From the NCBI GenBank assembly GCA_016873525.1, contig VGXD01000048.1, forward strand, positions 1 through 10,618: 10,618 nucleotides of DNA. Reading direction: 5' to 3'. The notes beneath the pieces are model-generated. The model was given only the letters and a program-made list of their open reading frames with translations. It did no database searches and was not told where the DNA came from. This document shows positions 1-5,373 of this stretch, piece after piece. Position numbers and translations under genes: made by a program. How positions within the stretch are numbered: the stretch's first letter is position 1; each line of letters starts with the position of its first letter. The stretch comes from Nitrospira sp. (GTDB lineage Bacteria; Nitrospirota; Nitrospiria; Nitrospirales; Nitrospiraceae).

Positions 1-257
1 CAATCCACGAAATAGCCGAGGATGTGCAATTCGGCGTCTCCGTGGCGGGAACTGACCTCGACGCCGGGGATGACTTCGATGCCGAGGCGCGCGCCGGCTT
101 CCATGGCTTCCGGGAGTCCATCCAGGATGTCGTGGTCCGTGATGGCGAGGGCGCTGACGCCGGCTTTCTGGGCCAAGGCCAGGACGTCGGCCGGCGAGAG
201 GCTTCCATCCGAGTGGGTGGTATGGAGGTGGAGATCGATTCGGGTGCGGTTGTCCAT
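1..257 (-). CDS. PHP-domain phosphoesterase, N-terminal part (runs off the left edge)
   Basis: About 85 codons are visible from the ATG at 257 down to the window edge; the C-terminal part is missing. The protein opens with a short lead and then the PHP metal-binding motif HLHTTHSDG (residues about 10-18). This is followed by an ITDHD segment and by a GVEVS segment ahead of a histidine-containing strand (ELHILGYFVD). All are hallmarks of the PHP fold of the YciV/TrpH group, metal-dependent phosphoesterases that include the 5'-3' exonuclease RNase AM of E. coli. The start is supported by AGGA at 266-269 (reverse strand), 8 nt upstream of the ATG. The gene begins 10 bp after the stop of the FolB-methyltransferase gene on the same strand, so the two probably share a transcript. 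The family is clear. The substrate (RNA, nucleotide, histidinol-phosphate-like) cannot be told from this fragment. Confidence 0.88.
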   Translation of the reverse strand, partial: MDNRTRIDLHLHTTHSDGSLSPADVLALAQKAGVSALAITDHDILDGLPEAMEAGARLGIEVIPGVEVSSRHGDAELHILGYFVD

Positions 258-267
258 GCGATGATTC

Positions 268-1194
268 CTATGCCGGTTCTTTTTCGGCGAGTAGCCTGGC
301 GGTGAACGATGGGCCGTGGCCCTGGCCGCCCGTGTGCGCGCCTTCGTCGTAATGGAGAACGCGCAGTCCTTCGGCCAGCCGGAGGAGTTCGTTATGCGCC
401 AGGCAGAACTCCTGCCGGCGCGGATGGTGATGGCGCAGGTGATTGTCGATCAGGAAGGTCTCGTAGATCAGCATGCCGCCTGGCTTGAGGGCTCGGAGGA
501 GCATCGGAAAGAGGGGGCGGTGCAGATAAAAGAAGACCACGATGGCGTCGTAACGCTCGCCCGGGAAGTCCGAGGAGAGGTCGCGGCCTGATTCCATGTC
601 CAAATGGCGCAGGGTTAGGTGCTTGATCCGACGCTGCCGGGCCGCGTCGGCCAGCGCGGCCAGCGCCGACTCGTCCCGGTCCACCCCTTCGACGGCATAA
701 CCCTTGGCGGCCAGGAACAAGGCGTTGCGTCCCTGGCCTGCGGCGAGGTCCAGGACTGTTCCTTTGGGGAGCCGATGCCAGTGTTCTTGGAGAAACTGTG
801 CCGGGGGCGCCTCGCTTGTCGCCATGGAGCGGCTGCGTTCCACGCGAACGCCGACCGATCCGCTGATCTGTTTTAAGGGAGGGGACGTTTTTCTGACCCA
901 GAGGCTCAGGGCGGTGACGGGAAATTCCGCAAGGATCATGGCCGCAAGGCGATCGGCCAGGGTTTCCAGGAGCGTGTAGGCTTGCCCGGTGCCGATGGCG
1001 ACGACGCGTTCGGCCACCTGGGCATAGTCCAGAGCCCTTGCGATGTCGCCGGTGGCGGCTGCTATAGGGAAAGCGTCCGGAGGGTAATCGAGCGCCAGAT
1101 CGACGACGATCGGCTGGGGATTCTGTCGCTCCTCCGGCGTGACGCCGCAATGGCCCAGAAATTCAAGACGTTCGACAACGATCCGGTCAATCAT
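268..1194 (-). CDS. folB: Dihydroneopterin aldolase (FolB) fused to a SAM-dependent methyltransferase
   Basis: This is a single 308-residue reading frame with two domains. Residues 1-120 are FolB, which cleaves 7,8-dihydroneopterin to 6-hydroxymethyl-dihydropterin in folate synthesis. Visible landmarks are GVTPEER (Glu21/22), DYA (Tyr57), LLE (Glu77) and the catalytic lysine in VRK (Lys102). Residues about 134-308 are a class I methyltransferase with motif I VLDLAAGQGRN (147-157), an acidic residue ending strand 2 (Asp172), and a typical ALKPGGMLIYETF block. FolB alone is normally about 120 residues, so this is a real C-terminal extension; no stop or frameshift separates the halves. I chose ATG 1194 because FolB proteins begin right at this point. 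A TTG 12 codons earlier lacks a ribosome site. An internal ATG at 825 (Met124) could in principle start the second domain alone, but it has no good ribosome site. The methyltransferase substrate is unknown; TehB/UbiG-like proteins share the motif style. Confidence 0.9.
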   Translation of the reverse strand: MIDRIVVERLEFLGHCGVTPEERQNPQPIVVDLALDYPPDAFPIAAATGDIARALDYAQVAERVVAIGTGQAYTLLETLADRLAAMILAEFPVTALSLWVRKTSPPLKQISGSVGVRVERSRSMATSEAPPAQFLQEHWHRLPKGTVLDLAAGQGRNALFLAAKGYAVEGVDRDESALAALADAARQRRIKHLTLRHLDMESGRDLSSDFPGERYDAIVVFFYLHRPLFPMLLRALKPGGMLIYETFLIDNHLRHHHPRRQEFCLAHNELLRLAEGLRVLHYDEGAHTGGQGHGPSFTARLLAEKEPA

Positions 1195-1200
1195 GGGGCC

Positions 1201-1230
1201 ATTCTCGTTGATGCCGTTGCTCGGAGTCAA
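1201..1230 (-). promoter_or_regulatory. Candidate promoter for the folB-methyltransferase / PHP operon
   Basis: Read on the minus strand, TTGACT (1230-1225) is followed after 18 bp by GAGAAT (1206-1201), a 4/6 match to TATAAT. The expected start of transcription falls at about 1194, the ATG of the folB fusion, which would make the message leaderless or nearly so. That agrees with the absence of a good ribosome site there. The -10 box is weak, so this is a candidate only. Confidence 0.35.
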
Positions 1231-1264
1231 GGCGGCGGATGCCGCTGCAAGGCCCGCATTTTCC

Positions 1265-1294
1265 TTGACTACGATTTGGAGCGACTTCTATAAT
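1265..1294 (+). promoter_or_regulatory. Sigma-70 type promoter of the moaC-moaDE-moaA operon
   Basis: TTGACT (1265-1270) and a perfect TATAAT (1289-1294) are separated by 18 bp, a near-consensus housekeeping promoter. Transcription would start around 1301, giving a leader of about 43 nt before the moaC ATG at 1344. The leader can form a small hairpin, CCCT-CGGT-AGGG at 1306-1317. It is far too short for the known molybdenum-cofactor riboswitch, which is well over 100 nt. The strength of the match in otherwise GC-rich DNA makes it the best-supported promoter in the window. Confidence 0.75.
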
Positions 1295-1343
1295 CCAGTC
1301 ACCTGCCCTCGGTAGGGTGAAAATCTGTGATTTAGCAGGGGAA

Positions 1344-1835
1344 ATGGCCGAGTTTACGCACTTCAACGAATCCGGACGAGCGCGCATGGTCGATGTGTCC
1401 AGCAAGACCTCGACCGAGCGGGTGGCCACGGCTCAGGCGAAGGTCTTCATGATGCCGGAGACCCTGGAGAAAATTCAGCGCGGGAAGATTGTCAAGGGCG
1501 ATGTGCTGGCCGTTGCGCAGGTGGCCGGGGTGATGGGGGCCAAACGGACTCCCGACCTCATTCCCATGTGCCATCCCGTCCTGCTTGCCAGCGTGGATGT
1601 CGGGTTCACGGAGGAGTCCCGGCCGGATCAGCAGGGCCGTTGCACGATCACCATTACCGCCACGGCGAAGACGACGGGTCCCACCGGCGTCGAGATGGAA
1701 GCGATGACGGCGGTGTCGGTGGCGGCCCTGACCGTCTATGACATGTGCAAGGCCGTGGACAAGGGGATGAGTTTCAGCGACATCTGTCTGCTCTCGAAGT
1801 CGGGCGGGAAGTCAGGCCCCTATACGCGAACGTAG
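1344..1835 (+). CDS. moaC: Cyclic pyranopterin monophosphate synthase MoaC
   Basis: The 163-residue product matches MoaC from end to end. MoaC converts the MoaA product 3',8-cH2GTP into cyclic pyranopterin monophosphate, the first stable intermediate of molybdenum-cofactor synthesis in the cytoplasm. Characteristic stretches are the N-terminal THFNESGRARMVDVS, the IPMCHP block (a conserved active-site region), TGVEMEAMTAVSVAALT, YDMCKAVDKGM and the C-terminal KSGGKSG. ATG 1344 is chosen because family members start here. AGGGGA at 1337-1342 acts as ribosome site, though closer than usual. The GTG at 1317 in the same frame would add nine unconserved residues. It is first in an operon: moaDE begins 18 bp after its stop, and a strong promoter lies upstream. 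Confidence 0.97.
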   Translation: MAEFTHFNESGRARMVDVSSKTSTERVATAQAKVFMMPETLEKIQRGKIVKGDVLAVAQVAGVMGAKRTPDLIPMCHPVLLASVDVGFTEESRPDQQGRCTITITATAKTTGPTGVEMEAMTAVSVAALTVYDMCKAVDKGMSFSDICLLSKSGGKSGPYTRT

Positions 1836-1853
1836 GACGGAGCGAAGGCGATC

Positions 1854-2567
1854 ATGGTCGCAGTCAAACTGTTCGGTCTTCTGAGGACGCTTGCCGGCAA
1901 CCAGGCGGAACTGTCCCTCTCGCTCAACGGGGGCCGGGTCAAGGATTTGGTGGCCCTGCTGGAGGCCCGCTATCCCGCGATCGGCGAGCTGATCCACAAG
2001 AAAAAAGTCCTCGTGTCGGTCAACCAGGAGATCGCCCACGAAGATGCGACGATCGCGGACGGCGACGAGGTGGCCCTGTTGCCTCCGTTTGCCGGCGGGG
2101 CGTCAAGTCCCCAGGGGGCGAAGGACTCTGCCGACGCGGAGGTCGCGGTGCTGGTGCGCGTTCAGCGGGAAAACTTTTCGGTCGATGCCGAGATCGACCG
2201 GGTTCGCCGCCGCTCCACGCGCATCGGCGGCATCTCGATTTTTTTGGGGACGGCGAGGGATCGATCCAAGGGGCGGGACGTCAGCTCCCTGACCTTCGAA
2301 CATTACGACGGCATGGCGCAGAAGAAGCTGCGCGAAATCCGCGAACGGGCGCTGAAGGACTTCGACGTGCTGGAGGTCCTGATCCTTCACCGGCACGGCG
2401 AGATCGGGATCGGCGAGAACATCGTCCTGATCGTGGTCGGGGCGGAGCATCGGGCCGAGGCCTTCCGGGCCTGTCAATGGTGCATCGACGAGCTGAAGCA
2501 GATCACGCCGATTTGGAAGCGCGAACAGACCCCGGACGGAGAGGTCTGGGTGGAGGAACATCCGTGA
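1854..2567 (+). CDS. Molybdopterin synthase, MoaD-MoaE fusion
   Basis: This 237-residue protein joins both subunits of molybdopterin synthase, which inserts two sulfurs into cyclic pyranopterin monophosphate. Residues 1-82 are MoaD, a ubiquitin-like sulfur carrier, ending in the canonical LLPPFAGG (Gly81-Gly82). In free MoaD this GlyGly is the C-terminus and carries the thiocarboxylate; here a linker (83-96) follows. Residues 97-237 are MoaE, with FLGTARD (Arg135), FEHYDGM, HRHGEIGIGE, GAEHR, and the active-site lysines equivalent to E. coli Lys119 and Lys126 in ELK (Lys215) and IWKRE (Lys222). A comparable fusion, MoaX of Mycobacterium tuberculosis, is cut after the GlyGly to become active, and the same is inferred here. 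The start has AAGG 5 nt upstream. The TGA stop overlaps the moaA GTG by 4 bp, suggesting translational coupling. No MoeB/ThiF-like activating enzyme is in the window. Confidence 0.94.
   Translation: MVAVKLFGLLRTLAGNQAELSLSLNGGRVKDLVALLEARYPAIGELIHKKKVLVSVNQEIAHEDATIADGDEVALLPPFAGGASSPQGAKDSADAEVAVLVRVQRENFSVDAEIDRVRRRSTRIGGISIFLGTARDRSKGRDVSSLTFEHYDGMAQKKLREIRERALKDFDVLEVLILHRHGEIGIGENIVLIVVGAEHRAEAFRACQWCIDELKQITPIWKREQTPDGEVWVEEHP
2552..2557 (+). promoter_or_regulatory. Ribosome binding site that fixes the GTG start of moaA
   Basis: GGAGGA lies 6 nt before the GTG at 2564, inside the end of moaDE. It picks this GTG as the moaA start over the long in-frame open stretch that extends upstream through moaDE. 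Confidence 0.8.
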
Positions 2568-3625
2568 GCGCTGCGCCGACGGATCGCCAGCCGGTCGAAA
2601 GCCGGGACACGTTCGGCCGGCCGCTGAAGAGTCTGCGCCTCTCCGTCACCGACCGCTGCAACCTCCGATGCCAGTACTGCATGCCGGAGGAAGACTACAC
2701 CTGGCTGCCCCGCGAAACCCTGCTCTCCTTCGAGGAAATCACCACCCTGACGGGCGTCTGCACGGACCTGGGCGTCGACAAGGTTCGTCTGACCGGCGGG
2801 GAGCCTCTGCTGCGACGCGGCCTGCCGGCCTTGATCACGATGCTGCGGCACAACACCGGTCTCAAGGAAATCGCCCTGACGACCAACGGGGTGCTCCTGG
2901 CCGATGAAGCGGACGCTCTCCACGAGGCCGGCTTGCATCGCGTCACCGTGAGTCTGGACACGCTCAAACCGGAGCGGTTCAAGGCCTTGACAAGGCGGGA
3001 CACCTTGGCGCGCGTGACCGAGGGGATCGAGTCGGCTGCGCGGGTGGGCTTCAAGAACCTCAAGCTGGATACCGTGGCCATTCGCGGCTACAACGACGAC
3101 GAACTGGTGGATTTGATCGAGTACGGCAAGGGCGTCAACGCCGAGGTGCGCTTCATCGAATACATGGATGTCGGAGGGGCGACCGACTGGTCCTTGGACA
3201 AGGTCGTGACGCGGGCGGCGATGCTCGACCTGCTGGGCCGGCGGTACGGGCGGATCGACCCCCTCCAGGAGGACAGTTCGGCGCCCGCCCAGCGGTTTCG
3301 GCTGCCGGACGGAACGACGTTCGGGATCATCGCCTCGACGACGACGCCGTTTTGCGCCACCTGCGATCGGAGCCGCCTCACGGCCGACGGACTGTGGTTT
3401 CTGTGCCTCTATGCGAAAGACGGGATGGATTTGCGGCAGCCCTTGCGGGCTGGCGCCTCTCGGGACGAGATCATGGCGCGCATCCGTTCTGGCTGGCAGG
3501 CGCGTCAGGATCGTGGCGCCGAGCAGCGGAAGGAACTCGAGCGGCTCGGCATCCGTGCCAGGCTGGTTGAAATCGAGCGGCTTCGTGAAGATCCCCACCT
3601 CGAAATGCACGCCAGGGGAGGCTGA
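2564..3625 (+). CDS. moaA: GTP 3',8-cyclase MoaA (radical SAM)
   Basis: This 353-residue radical-SAM enzyme opens the molybdenum-cofactor pathway by rearranging GTP to 3',8-cH2GTP. The SAM-binding cluster motif is CNLRCQYC (Cys32, Cys36, Cys39), followed by the LTGGEPLLR block (78-81 GGEP), TTNG, VSLDTL and RFIEYMD. The second, GTP-binding 4Fe-4S cluster is ligated by Cys264, Cys267 and Cys281 in the standard C-x2-C-x13-C spacing. The protein ends in GlyGly, the C-terminal motif known to be needed for activity in this family. The region between the last cluster cysteine and that GlyGly is about 72 residues, some 20 longer than in the E. coli enzyme (329 residues in total). The GTG start overlaps the moaDE stop and has an excellent ribosome site. 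The product feeds MoaC, encoded two genes upstream. Confidence 0.97.
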   Translation: MSAAPTDRQPVESRDTFGRPLKSLRLSVTDRCNLRCQYCMPEEDYTWLPRETLLSFEEITTLTGVCTDLGVDKVRLTGGEPLLRRGLPALITMLRHNTGLKEIALTTNGVLLADEADALHEAGLHRVTVSLDTLKPERFKALTRRDTLARVTEGIESAARVGFKNLKLDTVAIRGYNDDELVDLIEYGKGVNAEVRFIEYMDVGGATDWSLDKVVTRAAMLDLLGRRYGRIDPLQEDSSAPAQRFRLPDGTTFGIIASTTTPFCATCDRSRLTADGLWFLCLYAKDGMDLRQPLRAGASRDEIMARIRSGWQARQDRGAEQRKELERLGIRARLVEIERLREDPHLEMHARGG

Positions 3626-3656
3626 ACGCCCGCGCCGCGCCGTCGTTCTGAGCCCT

Positions 3657-4367
3657 ATGCCGGACAACATACAGTACCTCACAACCCTGGGTCTTGGGTT
3701 CCTCTTGGGCGCCCGCCATGCCTTGGAAGCGGATCACCTTGCGGCGGTCTCCACGCTGCTGTCCGGACGGCCCAATCTCAAAACGTCGGGGTGGATCGGA
3801 TTCTGTTGGGGGCTTGGGCATACGGCGATTCTGCTGGCGGTCGGGCTGGTCGTGATTCTATTGCAGGTGACCATTTCCGAGCCGGTGGCCCAGGCGCTGG
3901 AGTTCGGCGTGGGCCTGATGCTGGTCCTGCTGGGCGGCTCCTTGGCCATGACGCTGTTTCGGGAACAGTGGCATCTCCACGTGCATCGGCACGGCGAGGA
4001 CACGCATCTGCACCTCCACAGCCATCGCCTGCACGTGGAACACGAGCATGAGCACTGGCTGCAGGGGTCGCTCAAACCCTTCATGGTCGGGACGGTGCAT
4101 GGGTTGGCCGGTTCCGCCGCGCTGACGCTGGTGGTGCTCTCCGCCGTGCATACCGCCTGGGAGGGCGTGGCCTATATCCTGTTTTTCGGGATCGGCTCGA
4201 TTGTCGGGATGATGTTGCTGGGCGTGCTGATCAGCCTCCCTCTGGTGGCCTCGGCGGCCTGTGGGCGGCGGGCCTTGGCGGCGGTGCAGGGGCTTGCCAG
4301 CTTGGGGAGCATCGGCCTCGGTCTGTCCATGCTTGCGCGCATCGGTCTGGGCGGCGGGCTCCCTTAA
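3657..4367 (+). CDS. Nickel/cobalt transporter-like (NicO/UreH family) membrane protein
   Basis: This 236-residue polytopic membrane protein has about six hydrophobic segments. The first contains RHALEADH (20-27), the HX4DH signature of nickel/cobalt transporters. Further family-type motifs are GLGHT (52-56) and GTVHGLAGSAAL (145-156). Between two membrane segments is a loop (106-133) with 12 histidines in 28 residues, a plausible metal-binding region. This matches the NicO / urease-accessory UreH-like group, proteins that move or sense Ni2+ or Co2+; whether it imports or exports cannot be read from sequence. The ATG at 3657 is taken because the hydrophobic signature segment starts directly after it; its ribosome site is weak. 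It begins 31 bp after moaA and is likely read with the moa operon. Known nickel enzymes (urease, NiFe hydrogenase) are not in the window. Confidence 0.86.
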   Translation: MPDNIQYLTTLGLGFLLGARHALEADHLAAVSTLLSGRPNLKTSGWIGFCWGLGHTAILLAVGLVVILLQVTISEPVAQALEFGVGLMLVLLGGSLAMTLFREQWHLHVHRHGEDTHLHLHSHRLHVEHEHEHWLQGSLKPFMVGTVHGLAGSAALTLVVLSAVHTAWEGVAYILFFGIGSIVGMMLLGVLISLPLVASAACGRRALAAVQGLASLGSIGLGLSMLARIGLGGGLP

Positions 4368-4373
4368 CCTTCC

Positions 4374-4387
4374 CCGGCTGTAGCCGG
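4374..4387 (+). terminator. Short hairpin after the transporter gene, possible weak terminator
   Basis: CCGGCTGTAGCCGG is a perfect inverted repeat (6-bp stem with a 2-nt loop, or 5 bp with 4 nt) starting 7 bp after the transporter stop. No T-run follows, so if it ends transcription it is not a classic intrinsic terminator; it could also stabilise the 3' end of the message. Confidence 0.35.
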
Positions 4388-4428
4388 TGCATTCGCCTGT
4401 CCGTTGGTTCTGTTGTAAGCCGAAGCGT

Positions 4429-4456
4429 CGGTGCGCCGCGAGGGCCTTCGACACCG
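4429..4456 (+). repeat. Nested inverted repeat in the intergenic gap
   Basis: An outer pair CGGTG (4429-4433) / CACCG (4452-4456) encloses an inner hairpin CGAGG-GC-CTTCG (4439-4450, with one G-T pair). A moderately T-rich stretch lies a few bases downstream (4463-4475). It could be a terminator for the moa/transporter transcript or a chance structure in GC-rich DNA. Confidence 0.3.
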
Positions 4457-4497
4457 TGCCGGTTTCTTGATTCTTCGTGCGAAAATAAAGACAGCTG

Positions 4498-4506
4498 TGC
4501 TATCCT
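4498..4506 (+). promoter_or_regulatory. Candidate extended -10 promoter before the MBL-accD-folC-lptD run
   Basis: TG-C-TATCCT forms an extended -10 element in the least GC-rich part of the 203-bp gap 4368-4570. The position 17 bp upstream shows no good -35 box. Transcription would start near 4513, leaving a leader of roughly 58 nt. This is the only promoter-like signal I can find for the genes to the right, and it is weak. Confidence 0.3.
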
Positions 4507-4559
4507 GCGCCATCGTTTTTTGTGGGCGGGACGGCCCTCGGACGGGGGCCGGGCGGCCT

Positions 4560-4565
4560 GGAGGG
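4560..4565 (+). promoter_or_regulatory. Ribosome binding site fixing the GTG start of the MBL-fold gene
   Basis: GGAGGG sits 5 nt before GTG 4571, where the beta-lactamase fold begins. It argues against the in-frame ATG at 4520, which would add 17 residues that look unstructured. Confidence 0.7.
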
Positions 4566-4570
4566 CGCAG

Positions 4571-5359
4571 GTGAAAATCCGGGTCTTGGGCTGCCATGGA
4601 TCCGATCAGCTCGTGGAGGGCGCGCAGGGGCCGCATCAGTGCCGGACCTGCGGGTTTTTGGTCAATGAAACCGTGATGGTGGACGCGGGAACCGTGGGGG
4701 CCGCGTTACACGGCGACGAGATCAAGCGGATCCGGCAGATTCTCCTGACCCACCTCCACTTCGACCACGTCCAGGGACTGCCGACCTTGGCGGACAATCT
4801 TGCGGACGTGATCGTCGATCCGGTGGTGTTGGCCGGGACGCCGGAGGTGCTGGAGGGATTGCGCCGGTTTTTGTTCAACGGGCACCTCTATCCGGACTTT
4901 TTGCAATTGCCGAACGCGCAGCACCCGGTGTTTTCGCTGCGCCCCCTGACCGTTGGGGAAGAGGTCGCGGTCGGCGGTTTGCGCGTCACGCCGATCCAGG
5001 TGAACCATTTGGTCCCGACCGTCGGATTTTCGATTCGCGACGGAGTGTCGTCGATCCTCTATAGCGGCGACACGTATGTCACCGAGGAGATTTGGCGCGT
5101 GGCCGCCCGCGACGCCGCGCTCAAGGCGGTCTTTATCGAGGCGTCGTTTCCGGACGAGATGGCCGATCTGGCCCAAGCCAGCCTGCATTTGACGCCCGCG
5201 TTGCTGGCGCGGGAGTTTCACAAGATCGGGAAGCCGGATCTGCCGGTCTACGTCTATCATCTCAAGCCCCGCTTCCGCGACGACATCACGCGGCAACTGA
5301 GTCGCCTCGGGATTGCGAACTTGACCGTGTTGAAAGAGGGACAGGAAATTGTCGTATAA
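4571..5359 (+). CDS. MBL-fold hydrolase resembling class II cyclic-nucleotide phosphodiesterase
   Basis: This 262-residue cytoplasmic metallo-beta-lactamase-fold protein has no signal peptide. It starts directly with the first strand (VKIRVLGCHGS). The metal-binding set looks complete: THLHFDH (His61, His63, Asp65, His66), His146 in VNHLVPTVGF, Asp167 in YSGDTY, and His230 in YVYHLKPRF. The HxHxDHxxGLP-type motif and the NHxxPTVGF block resemble class II cyclic-nucleotide phosphodiesterases and their bacterial relatives, though RNase Z-like or other phosphodiesterase activity is also possible. An unusual feature is a H-x-C-x2-C cluster at His22, Cys24 and Cys27, ahead of the metal motif. The gene ends 14 bp before accD and is probably the first gene of that transcript. 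No cyclic-nucleotide cyclase or receptor is nearby, so the substrate is open. Confidence 0.88.
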   Translation: MKIRVLGCHGSDQLVEGAQGPHQCRTCGFLVNETVMVDAGTVGAALHGDEIKRIRQILLTHLHFDHVQGLPTLADNLADVIVDPVVLAGTPEVLEGLRRFLFNGHLYPDFLQLPNAQHPVFSLRPLTVGEEVAVGGLRVTPIQVNHLVPTVGFSIRDGVSSILYSGDTYVTEEIWRVAARDAALKAVFIEASFPDEMADLAQASLHLTPALLAREFHKIGKPDLPVYVYHLKPRFRDDITRQLSRLGIANLTVLKEGQEIVV

Positions 5360-5373
5360 AGACGGCGGAGCCT

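Noticed and set aside
1195..1230. TTG start at 1230 for the FolB fusion
   Set aside because: It adds 12 unconserved residues, lacks a ribosome site and coincides with a candidate -35 box; FolB proteins start at the ATG at 1194.
1301..1343. Molybdenum-cofactor riboswitch in the moaC leader
   Set aside because: The leader after the likely transcription start is only about 43 nt with one tiny hairpin; the known riboswitch is far larger.
1745..2563. Upstream in-frame extension of moaA by 273 codons
   Set aside because: It overlaps moaC and moaDE in another frame, is Arg/Gly-rich without homology signals, and moaA has a strong ribosome site at 2552-2557 with GTG 2564.
2474..3682. A 402-codon open frame on the minus strand opposite moaA
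   Set aside because: It mirrors a fully supported gene, has low-complexity Arg/Gln/Pro/His-rich composition and no recognisable motif; typical of GC-rich antisense shadows.
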